Shown piece after piece: positions 1-7,050 of a stretch of DNA of 64,000 nucleotides. Both the position numbers and the translations under genes were made by a program. The notes under the pieces are model-generated. The model did not search any database, was not told the DNA's origin, and was given only the letters and a program-made list of their open reading frames with translations. How positions within the stretch are numbered: position 1 is the first letter of the stretch; each line of letters opens with the position of its first letter. Origin of the DNA: Lysobacterales bacterium (GTDB lineage Bacteria; Pseudomonadota; Gammaproteobacteria; Xanthomonadales; Wenzhouxiangellaceae); assembly GCA_002722315.1 (NCBI GenBank), contig PBLG01000017.1:29919-93918 (forward strand), given 5' to 3'.

Positions 1-1
1 C

Positions 2-262
2 AACAACCGCATGGAGGGCATGAGCCTGTTCAACCTCGACGTCGCCGCCATGCTCGGCGGTGCGGGTGCCGGCGGACTGGTATTGAAGAACCGGCTTAAC
101 CGCAGCAAGATCTACGATAACGATTACGGGCTGGTGCTGGAAAGCGACAGCTACGGCAACGTCGCTGTGCAGAACGCGATGTTCGGGACCACAACGCCCA
201 TCCAGGACACCGGCACCGCCAATACCACGACCCCGAACTGGTGCGATCCGCCGGGGTGTTGA
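2..262 (+). CDS. C-terminal end of a right-handed beta-helix protein (5' partial)
   Basis: The reading frame is open to the left edge, so only the last 86 or so residues are seen; the first ATG at 11 is probably internal. The visible part has the rhythm of a parallel beta-helix: short repeats ending in N/G turns such as LVLKNRLNRSKIYDNDYGLV and ESDSYGNVAVQNAMFG. It ends in a low-complexity Thr/Pro/Cys tail. Such proteins are usually secreted or surface carbohydrate-active or adhesive proteins, but no catalytic residue can be identified here. The fold is an inference from the pattern. Confidence 0.5.
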   Translation, partial: NNRMEGMSLFNLDVAAMLGGAGAGGLVLKNRLNRSKIYDNDYGLVLESDSYGNVAVQNAMFGTTTPIQDTGTANTTTPNWCDPPGC

Positions 263-454
263 CTCGGGACACGCGGACGCGCGCAGCGCGACCCGAGCCT
301 TCGAGAACCTTCCGCAGTCGCCGGTAAGTCTCGCCCTTTAAGGTTGAGCCCCCCGACTTGCAATCTGCAGAAACCCGGGTGTAGACTGAAAGCCAGTCAC
401 ATGCAATACCCAGGCATGTGCTCTCGTTGGCATGAGAGGTAGGGGGTAGAAACT

Positions 455-562
455 ATGCACCAACTGACTTTTTCTGGATCGGCACTCATCGCCGCGCTTT
501 TCCGTACAAGGCAAGGTGGCGCCTATGCGTTATGGACATCCGGAGCGCCGGCATGTTCGTAA
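455..562 (+). CDS. Possible 35-residue leader ORF
   Basis: ATG at 455 follows a strong purine-rich ribosome site (AGGTAGGGGGTAGAAACT). The frame reads 35 codons, starts MHQLTFSGSALIAALFRTRQ, and stops at 560-562, overlapping the start of the downstream hydrolase (553) by 10 bases. It could be a translated leader coupled to that gene, or chance. No homologue is recognised. Kept at low confidence because of its length. Confidence 0.25.
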   Translation: MHQLTFSGSALIAALFRTRQGGAYALWTSGAPACS

Positions 563-1638
563 TCACGAACCGCCGAGTCGTCGACAGCGCAACCGGCCTC
601 GACCAGTTCGGCAAGACACCCAACGAGAACGGCAACAACGAACTGCGCCTGGTGCAGGTCACCAAGCGAAAGAAGGGCTACTCGGTCAAGTTCCTCGACG
701 ATCAGCTCGACAAGGGCGAGGCACGAGCGCTGATCGAGGAATTCGAACTCGCCCTTGACCCGGACGAAACCCACTACGCCAGCCTTAAAGTCGCCTGCGA
801 GACGGTTCGGCGTGCACGTGACAAGAAACGCCACATCCTGATTTTCGTGCACGGTTACAACAACGACATGCGCGACGTGATGAAAGCCGCGTTCGATCTT
901 GAAGAGCGCTACGAGGTCGAAGTGCTTCCATTCTCCTGGCCGGCTAACGGCGGCGGGGTAGGGGGCAAGCTCAGCTACCTCGACGACAAGCGCGACGCCC
1001 GCGCGTCGGCGGGTGCGCTCGAGCGCTCGCTCAAGAAAGTCCACGAATACCTGATGCTCATCAGCGAATCGAGCCGCAACGCGCTGCGGGCGAAGGCTGC
1101 GGCAAAGTTCCCCGAGAACGCCGAGCGTCGGGATGCGCTGTACGCCGAACTGCTTCGCAAGGACTGCCCGTTCACCATCAACGGCCTGTTCCACAGCATG
1201 GGCAACTACCTCTACAAGCAGATGCTCAAGAGCACCATCAGCGAAGGCAACCAACTCATCTTCGACAACGTCGTCCTGTGCCAGGCCGACACCAACAACG
1301 CCGGTCATCCCAACTGGGTCGATACGATATCCCACAATCGGCGCGTGTTCATCACCATCAACGAAAACGATTTCGCATTGAGGTTGTCGAGGATCAAGCC
1401 CGGCGACGCCCAGCGCGCGCGTCTCGGCCACTACATCAAGCGACTGGACAGCCGGATCGCGCACTACATCAACCTGACCGATGCCTCCTGGGTGCAGGAA
1501 TCCCACTCGCCGTTCGGCGAACCGGCAAAAAAGAACCAGAAGCTTCGGGAGTTCTTTCGGGCGGCGTTCACGGGTCAACCGGCGGAACTTCCTCTTCGCT
1601 TCCGGTCCGAGGGGAACTGGTACGAAATCCCGAGGTAG
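553..1638 (+). CDS. Alpha/beta hydrolase (DUF900-like serine hydrolase)
   Basis: Predicted 361-residue cytosolic serine hydrolase. The oxyanion-type segment HILIFVHGYNN lies at about residues 94-104, and the nucleophile elbow FHSMGN has Ser at about 215. A later LCQADTNNAGH stretch could carry the acid residue. This arrangement resembles the DUF900/COG4782 alpha/beta-hydrolase group, whose substrates are unknown. I chose ATG 553 because GGAG lies 7 bases upstream; an in-frame ATG at 532 would add seven residues and has no better site. The gene stands alone with no functional partner beside it. Substrate not predictable. Confidence 0.75.
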   Translation: MFVITNRRVVDSATGLDQFGKTPNENGNNELRLVQVTKRKKGYSVKFLDDQLDKGEARALIEEFELALDPDETHYASLKVACETVRRARDKKRHILIFVHGYNNDMRDVMKAAFDLEERYEVEVLPFSWPANGGGVGGKLSYLDDKRDARASAGALERSLKKVHEYLMLISESSRNALRAKAAAKFPENAERRDALYAELLRKDCPFTINGLFHSMGNYLYKQMLKSTISEGNQLIFDNVVLCQADTNNAGHPNWVDTISHNRRVFITINENDFALRLSRIKPGDAQRARLGHYIKRLDSRIAHYINLTDASWVQESHSPFGEPAKKNQKLREFFRAAFTGQPAELPLRFRSEGNWYEIPR

Positions 1639-1727
1639 AGGCCGGTCGGGCTTGCGCCGGCAGACGGACCGAACCTCCGCGCTTGTCGAAGAAGTAAACT
1701 GACAGGGAGAGCCTCGGGAACCGAATC

Positions 1728-2120
1728 ATGACCGTCAAGGAACGCATCGAACACTCCCGCACGCGGATCACCAAGCTGGTGTTCCCGCAGGACACCAACC
1801 CGATCGGCACGCTTTACGGCGGCACGGCGATGAAGTGGATGGACGAGGTGGCGTTCCTCACCGCTACCCGCTTCGCCCGGCGCCAGGTGGTGACGGTGTC
1901 CATGGACCGGGTGGACTTCAAGGTGCCGATCCCCAAGGGCAGCATCGTGGAACTGATCGGCGAGGTCACGCGCGTGGGCAACACCAGCGTGACCGTGACC
2001 GTGCAGATCCTGCGCGAGGATCCGCTGTCCGGCGGCCAGGAACTGGCCATCCAGGGCGAGCTCGTGATGGTCTCGGTCGACGAAAGCATGCGCCCGGTCA
2101 AGGTGATGCCGGGACCATGA
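1728..2120 (+). CDS. yciA: Acyl-CoA thioesterase, YciA-type hotdog fold
   Basis: A 130-residue single hotdog-domain protein predicted to hydrolyse acyl-CoA to free acid and CoA in the cytosol. The segment TNPIGTLYGGTAMKWMDEVA (about residues 23-42) is the conserved active-site helix of the YciA/BFIT group, and DRVDFKVPIPKGSIVELIGEV follows as in family members. Length matches the family. Its stop codon overlaps the ATG of the next gene (ATGA), so the two are probably co-translated. Chain-length preference cannot be read from sequence. Confidence 0.9.
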   Translation: MTVKERIEHSRTRITKLVFPQDTNPIGTLYGGTAMKWMDEVAFLTATRFARRQVVTVSMDRVDFKVPIPKGSIVELIGEVTRVGNTSVTVTVQILREDPLSGGQELAIQGELVMVSVDESMRPVKVMPGP

Positions 2121-3949
2121 ATTGGGGTCGAAGGACGGGTGTCTCCCACGGGCCCCAACCGCATACCACCGGACGGTCCAGTGGGTGGGCGAAACCTTTC
2201 CCGGAGCTCGGTATCGTCTTCCCGATCTTGCTCATTCTGGCGCTCGTGCCGGGCTGTCAGCATCGCTCCGGGCCGGACGCCGGCGACGCGTTGCTGGGTT
2301 CCCGGGTGCTGGTGTTCGACGACGGCATGGACATGCGTGCCATCCAGGCCAGGCTCGACGCCTTGCACGAACGGCAGAAGCTCGACGAATTCAGCGACGA
2401 ACGCTTTGCACTGCTGTTCAAGCCGGGCGAGTACGATCTGACCGTGACCGTGGACTATTACGTGCAGGCCGCCGGGCTGGGCCTGTTGCCGGGCGACGTT
2501 CGGATCAACGGCGCGGTGCAGTCGGTTTCCTCCACATCGAACAACAAGGTCACCACGATGTTCTGGCGCGGCGCGGAAAATTTCCACGTCGAGCCGGACG
2601 CGGACCCGATGCTGTGGGCGGTATCCCAGGCCGCGCCGTATCGGCGCATGCACGTGGCGGGCAACATCAATTTCGACAAGGGCGGCTGGGCCAGCGGCGG
2701 GGTGCTCGCCAATTCCGTCGTCGAAGGCCGGGCCGGATTGACCACCGGCCAGCAGTGGTTTACCCGCAACAGCGAGATCGGGCGCTGGGAAGGCGGCAAC
2801 TGGAACCGGGTGTTCGTCGGCGTCGAGGGCGCGCCGCCGGACCAATGGCCGGACAAACCCACTACGGTCGTCGAGCACACGCCGGTGATTCGGGAGAAAC
2901 CCTTCCTGACCTGGACCGAGACCGACGGTTATTCGGTATTCGTCCCGGCCTTGCGCCGCGACAGCCGGGGCGTGTCCTGGCGCGACGGGCCGGAGGCCGG
3001 CGCGCTAATCCCGATTGAGCGCTTTCATATCGCATACCCCAGTCATGACAATCGGGACGATGCCGAATCCATCAACCGTGCGCTGGCCGGCGGCAAGCAC
3101 CTGTTGATCACCCCGGGTATTTATCACCTGGACAGCGCCATCGAGGTCACCCGGGCCGATACCGTAATGCTGGGCCTGGGCCTGCCGTCGCTGGTGCCCC
3201 GGACGGGCAAGCCGGCCATCGCCACCGCCGATGTCGGCGGGCTGAAAATCGCCGGCATCATGCTGGATGCCGGCCCCGAGCGCTCGCCGTCGCTGCTCCG
3301 CCTGGGTCCCGAGGGCTCGGGCGCGGATCATGCCGAAAACCCCAGCTCGCTGCACGACGTGTACTGTCGGGTCGGCGGGCCCCACGCCGGTCGCACCGAA
3401 GCGTGCATGGTCATCCACAGCAATGACGTGATCGGCGACCACCTCTGGCTCTGGCGCGCCGACCACGGCGACGGCGTGGCCTGGGACGTCAATCCCGCCC
3501 GCCACGGGCTGGTGGTCCACGGTGACGATGTGACGATGTACGGCCTGTTCAACGAACACTTCCAGGGCTACCAGACCTTCTGGACCGGGGAGAGGGGCCG
3601 GACGTATTTCTATCAGTCGGAAATCCCCTACGATCCGCCCAGCGTCGAGCAGTGGAACGACAACGGCCGGCCGGGGTTCGCCTCGTACAAGGTGGCCGAT
3701 TCGGTGCAGGCCCACGGGGCCTGGGGCCTCGGTATCTACAGCTTCTTCCAGGGCGAAGCCGTGGCCAATGACGTGCGCCTGGAAAATTCCGTCGAAGTAC
3801 CCGACAACCCGGGCATCGAGATCCGCCATATCGTCAATTTCGCCGGCTTGAACGGCGGCATCAACCACGTCGTCAACGGCCTCGGCCCGGCCACCGACGT
3901 TGGCGAACTGACGTTGTTCGACGGCTATCCAGTCGATGAATCCCATTGA
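2117..3949 (+). CDS. Secreted lipoprotein with right-handed beta-helix (pectate-lyase-like) fold
   Basis: 610 residues from the ATG that overlaps the thioesterase stop (ATGA). The N-terminus carries a late hydrophobic segment (FPILLILALVPGC) ending in a plausible lipobox, so outer-membrane anchoring is likely. The second half has DDAESINRAL, LLITPGIYHLDSAIEV and successive LGLGLPSLVP, VGGLKIAGIMLDAG and LVVHGDDVTMYGLF turns, the pattern of GH55/pectate-lyase-like beta-helices. Related actinobacterial proteins are often labelled coagulation-factor 5/8-domain or glycoside-hydrolase-like; no activity is assigned here. The frame also stays open upstream to 1835 inside the thioesterase, which I treat as chance. 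Probable substrate class is polysaccharide (inference). Confidence 0.7.
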   Translation: MNWGRRTGVSHGPQPHTTGRSSGWAKPFPELGIVFPILLILALVPGCQHRSGPDAGDALLGSRVLVFDDGMDMRAIQARLDALHERQKLDEFSDERFALLFKPGEYDLTVTVDYYVQAAGLGLLPGDVRINGAVQSVSSTSNNKVTTMFWRGAENFHVEPDADPMLWAVSQAAPYRRMHVAGNINFDKGGWASGGVLANSVVEGRAGLTTGQQWFTRNSEIGRWEGGNWNRVFVGVEGAPPDQWPDKPTTVVEHTPVIREKPFLTWTETDGYSVFVPALRRDSRGVSWRDGPEAGALIPIERFHIAYPSHDNRDDAESINRALAGGKHLLITPGIYHLDSAIEVTRADTVMLGLGLPSLVPRTGKPAIATADVGGLKIAGIMLDAGPERSPSLLRLGPEGSGADHAENPSSLHDVYCRVGGPHAGRTEACMVIHSNDVIGDHLWLWRADHGDGVAWDVNPARHGLVVHGDDVTMYGLFNEHFQGYQTFWTGERGRTYFYQSEIPYDPPSVEQWNDNGRPGFASYKVADSVQAHGAWGLGIYSFFQGEAVANDVRLENSVEVPDNPGIEIRHIVNFAGLNGGINHVVNGLGPATDVGELTLFDGYPVDESH

Positions 3950-4095
3950 ACCCAGAAGCTGAGCAGACCAAGCGATTACTGCGCCGACAGCAGGCGTAGT
4001 CACGGCAACCCGCGAGAGAGACTGTCGCGGTCGTATCCGGGACGGGATCGCTCGCGGGGCGTAAAATATCGGGTTTGCAGCCGGAAATCGATCCG

Positions 4096-5118
4096 ATGAC
4101 CTCCAATCCGAGCAATCGAAAGCGCGTCCTCACCGGCATCACCACCACCGGCACGCCGCACCTGGGCAACTACGTCGGCGCGATCAAGCCGGCGATCGCG
4201 GCCAGCCGGGATGAATCATTCGACTCGTTCTACTTCCTGGCCGATTACCACGCGCTGGTCAAGTGCTTCGAGCCCGAACGCATTCACCGTTCGACGCTGG
4301 AGATCGCGGCCACCTGGCTGGCGCTGGGACTCGATACCTCGCGTTCCGTTTTCTACCGCCAGTCCGACATCCCCGAGATTCCGGAGCTGACCTGGCTGCT
4401 GACCTGCGCGACGGCCAAGGGGCTGATGAACCGCTCGCACGCCTACAAGGCGCAGGTGGCCGAAAATGAAACTGCCGGCGAGGACCCGGATTACGGCATC
4501 AACATGGGACTGTTCTGCTACCCGATCCTGATGGCGGCCGACATCCTGATGTTCAACGCGCACTCGGTGCCGGTGGGCCGCGACCAGATCCAGCACCTGG
4601 AGATGGCGCGCGACATCGCCGGGCGCTTCAACCACCGCTACGGCGAGCATTTCGTGATGCCCGAGGCGGCCACCGACGAGTTCGTCGCCACGCTGCCGGG
4701 TACCGACGGACGCAAGATGTCGAAGAGCTACGACAACACCATCCCGCTGTGGCTGCCGGAGAAGAAATTGCGCAAGGTGATCATGAAGATCAAGACCAAT
4801 TCGCAGGCGCCCGGCGAGCCCAAGGATCCGGACGAGGCCAGCGTGTATTCCGTGTATGCGGCGTTCGCCAGCAAGGCCCAGCGCGCCGAGATGCGCCAGG
4901 CGTTTTCCGACGGCATCGCATGGGGCGAGGTCAAGCAGCAACTGTTCGAGCTGGTCAATGCCGAACTCGAGGCCCCGCGCGAGCGCTTTGATGCGCTGAT
5001 CAACGACCCGAAAAAGATCGAGCGCGAACTGGAGCAGGGCGCCGAGCGGGCGCGCGCGATCGCGACGCCGTTCATCGACCAGCTGCGCCGCGCGGTCGGC
5101 ATCCGTCGGCTTGCCTGA
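4096..5118 (+). CDS. trpS: Tryptophan--tRNA ligase
   Basis: Class I aminoacyl-tRNA synthetase that charges tRNA-Trp. It has the HIGH-equivalent [11 protein letters not shown] (about residues 17-27) and a perfect KMSKS at about 207-211 ([10 protein letters not shown]). [15 protein letters not shown] and the AADILMF segment are characteristic of TrpRS. 340 residues, normal for the family. The ATG at 4096 is preferred to a TTG at 4075. The FAH-family gene follows almost without gap. Confidence 0.97.
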   Translation: MTSNPSNRKRVLTGITTTGTPHLGNYVGAIKPAIAASRDESFDSFYFLADYHALVKCFEPERIHRSTLEIAATWLALGLDTSRSVFYRQSDIPEIPELTWLLTCATAKGLMNRSHAYKAQVAENETAGEDPDYGINMGLFCYPILMAADILMFNAHSVPVGRDQIQHLEMARDIAGRFNHRYGEHFVMPEAATDEFVATLPGTDGRKMSKSYDNTIPLWLPEKKLRKVIMKIKTNSQAPGEPKDPDEASVYSVYAAFASKAQRAEMRQAFSDGIAWGEVKQQLFELVNAELEAPRERFDALINDPKKIERELEQGAERARAIATPFIDQLRRAVGIRRLA

Positions 5119-5122
5119 TCCC

Positions 5123-5809
5123 ATGGCGCTGCTTTCCGACTGGCGCCCGACCACGCTGAAGCTCGCCGACGGGCGCGAATTCCACGTGCGCCACGCCTGG
5201 TGCGTGGGCCGCAACTACGCCGAGCACGCGCGCGAGATGGGCTCGGACCCGTCCAGGAGCGACCCGGTGTTCTTCTCCAAGCCGGCGTCGGCAATCGTTC
5301 AGGCCGACACCGTCGAATGGCCGCCGGCCACCGAGGATCTGCACCACGAGGCCGAGCTGGTGGTGTTCCTGGGCGCCGGCGGGCGCGACCTTTCCGCGCA
5401 GCAGGCGGCCGGGTGCGTATTCGGTTATGCGGTCGGCTGCGACCTGACCCGGCGCGACGTGCAGGCGCGCGCCAAGGCCGCCGGCATGCCGTGGGCGCTG
5501 AGCAAGGGCTTCGACCAGTCCGGCCCGGTCGGTCTGATCGTGCAGGCCGACGCTTGGCGGCCCGATGAAAACAGGGAAATCCGGCTGGAGGTTGGCGGCG
5601 AGATTCGCCAACGGGCGGTGCTGGGCGACAAGATCTGGCCGGTGGCCGAGCTGCTCTCGAGGTTGTCGCACGAGGTCACGCTGCACCCGGGCGATGCGGT
5701 GTTCACCGGCACGCCGGCCGGTGTTTCCGGCCTGGCCGTCGGCGATGGCGTGGTCGTCGGGATCGACGGGCTGCCCGAGCTTCGATTCGAGATCGTGCCG
5801 CGCCGGTGA
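5123..5809 (+). CDS. Fumarylacetoacetate hydrolase (FAH) family protein
   Basis: 228-residue FAH-fold enzyme, a metal-dependent C-C hydrolase/decarboxylase family acting on oxo-diacids. The metal-site residues are visible: HHEAELVVFLG (the E-x-E style ligand region), GCDLTRRDVQARAK, and the C-terminal FTGTPAGVSGLAVGD. FFSKPASAIV is the usual substrate-loop segment. Length fits short single-domain members (acylpyruvase/fumarylpyruvate hydrolase type). ATG 5123 chosen over an in-frame TTG at 5111. The stop overlaps the GTG of the following crcB gene. Exact substrate uncertain. Confidence 0.9.
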   Translation: MALLSDWRPTTLKLADGREFHVRHAWCVGRNYAEHAREMGSDPSRSDPVFFSKPASAIVQADTVEWPPATEDLHHEAELVVFLGAGGRDLSAQQAAGCVFGYAVGCDLTRRDVQARAKAAGMPWALSKGFDQSGPVGLIVQADAWRPDENREIRLEVGGEIRQRAVLGDKIWPVAELLSRLSHEVTLHPGDAVFTGTPAGVSGLAVGDGVVVGIDGLPELRFEIVPRR

Positions 5810-6198
5810 GCGGCCTTTTCAGCATCGTGACGCTGGCTGCCGTTTCAGCCGGCTGCGCGATCGGCGCGGTGGCGCGTTTCGAGGTCTCGCGCCGCATCGT
5901 CCAGCGCGTCGGCGATTCGTTTCCCTGGGGCACGCTCGTCGTGAATGTGACCGGCTGCATGTCGGCCGGGGCGTTGCTGGCATCTCCCGGCGCCTCCGCG
6001 TCGCCGGTCTGGGTCGCGTTTCTCGGTGCGGGCATCCTCGGCGGCTACACCACGGTGTCTTCGTTCGGCCTGGAGACGGCGCTGATGTTCCGGCGCGGTC
6101 ATGCGTCCGGCGCGCTGGCTTACGTCGGCGCATCGATGTTCGGCTGCGTCGCCGCGACCGGGCTCGGTGCAGCCCTGGTGCTGTGGTTGACCGGCTGA
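5806..6198 (+). CDS. crcB: Fluoride ion exporter CrcB/FluC, first of a tandem pair
   Basis: 130-residue inner-membrane protein with four hydrophobic segments. Fluc-channel signatures are present: LVVNVTGCMSAG (helix 2 Asn) and GILGGYTTVSSFGLE (the helix-3 break with the central sodium/Phe-box region). GTG start at 5806 overlaps the upstream TGA. It probably forms a fluoride channel with the next gene product, because tandem crcB pairs commonly assemble as heterodimers (known for some Gram-positive pairs; inferred here). No fluoride riboswitch could be seen upstream, which is coding. Confidence 0.92.
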   Translation: MSGLFSIVTLAAVSAGCAIGAVARFEVSRRIVQRVGDSFPWGTLVVNVTGCMSAGALLASPGASASPVWVAFLGAGILGGYTTVSSFGLETALMFRRGHASGALAYVGASMFGCVAATGLGAALVLWLTG

Positions 6199-6199
6199 A

Positions 6200-6619
6200 A
6201 TGGCCTCGCATCCGCAGCTGAAACCGTCTCTGTACGCTGCCGTGGCCCTGGCCGCCGCGCTGGGCGGCGGGATCCGTTATTCGATTTCGGTCGCCTGGTT
6301 GCACGCGTTCGGGGACGGCTGGCCATGGCCGACCCTGATCGTCAACGTGCTCGGCTCGTTCCTGATCGCGGCCTACTGGCGCCTTGCCGGTCCCGACGCT
6401 CGTTCCCCCGCCGAGATCGGACGCAGATCGGTCGTGATGGCCGGCTTCTGCGGCGGTGTCACGACCTTCTCGATGTTCGGGCTCGAGACGCTTCATCTTC
6501 TCGACCAGGCGCGCTGGGCCAGTGCGAGCGGCTACGTCGTGCTCACCGGCATCGGCGCGATTGGTGCCGCCTGGTTCGGGCTGCAGGACTTCCGGCACGG
6601 CACCTCGCGGATGGAATGA
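6200..6619 (+). CDS. crcB: Fluoride ion exporter CrcB/FluC, second of a tandem pair
   Basis: 139-residue, four-helix membrane protein with GGIRYSIS at the N-terminus, LIVNVLGSFLIA and FCGGVTTFSMFGLETL, the canonical Fluc motifs (G-x-TTFS-x-F). It begins one base after the first crcB stop, so it is translated from the same message. The two copies differ clearly outside the motifs, so this is an old duplication, not a recent one. Role: passive export of fluoride from the cytoplasm. Confidence 0.93.
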   Translation: MASHPQLKPSLYAAVALAAALGGGIRYSISVAWLHAFGDGWPWPTLIVNVLGSFLIAAYWRLAGPDARSPAEIGRRSVVMAGFCGGVTTFSMFGLETLHLLDQARWASASGYVVLTGIGAIGAAWFGLQDFRHGTSRME

Positions 6620-6658
6620 TGTATCTTCAGCAGCGGTTCCGAAACTCTGAACAATGCA

Positions 6659-6958
6659 ATGTGGGTTGACCTTCTCATCTCGGCGCCCGTGACGCTGTTC
6701 CTGCTATGGCTGTACTGGTATTCCGCGCCGGACAGCGCACCGGGCTGGTCGCGGCTTCTGGATCGCATCGCCTTGCTGATCTCGCCGCTGGCGGTGATCG
6801 TGATCATTGCGGTCGGTCATGCGTGGATCGAGTATCCGGGCATGGGCTTGAACGTGATGCTGGTGGCCGCGGCGTACGTCACGCTGATCTTCGTCCTCGG
6901 ACTGGGATGGATGCAGCGTGCGCTGGCCGTTCGCGGCAATTCGGGCGTCGATTCCTGA
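6659..6958 (+). CDS. Small three-helix membrane protein of unknown function
   Basis: 99 residues with three hydrophobic segments, roughly 5-22, 38-56 and 64-82, separated by short polar loops. The middle loop has a HAWIEYPG segment. No family is recognised. It starts 39 bases after crcB2 on the same strand and may belong to that transcript. Function unknown. Confidence 0.6.
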   Translation: MWVDLLISAPVTLFLLWLYWYSAPDSAPGWSRLLDRIALLISPLAVIVIIAVGHAWIEYPGMGLNVMLVAAAYVTLIFVLGLGWMQRALAVRGNSGVDS

Positions 6959-7050
6959 CCCCGGCGTTCCCTGCATCGCGTGCCACGGGCAAGCACCGCC
7001 CGCGGCGAAAACTTTTCCGGCAGTAGCAAGACACTGGAGCAGCAACACCG

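Noticed and set aside
1835..2116. In-frame upstream extension of the beta-helix lipoprotein into the thioesterase gene
   Set aside because: It overlaps a conserved hotdog protein in another frame and would bury the signal peptide.
5600..5805. Fluoride riboswitch for the crcB pair
   Set aside because: The region is coding for the FAH-family enzyme, with no recognisable riboswitch pseudoknot.
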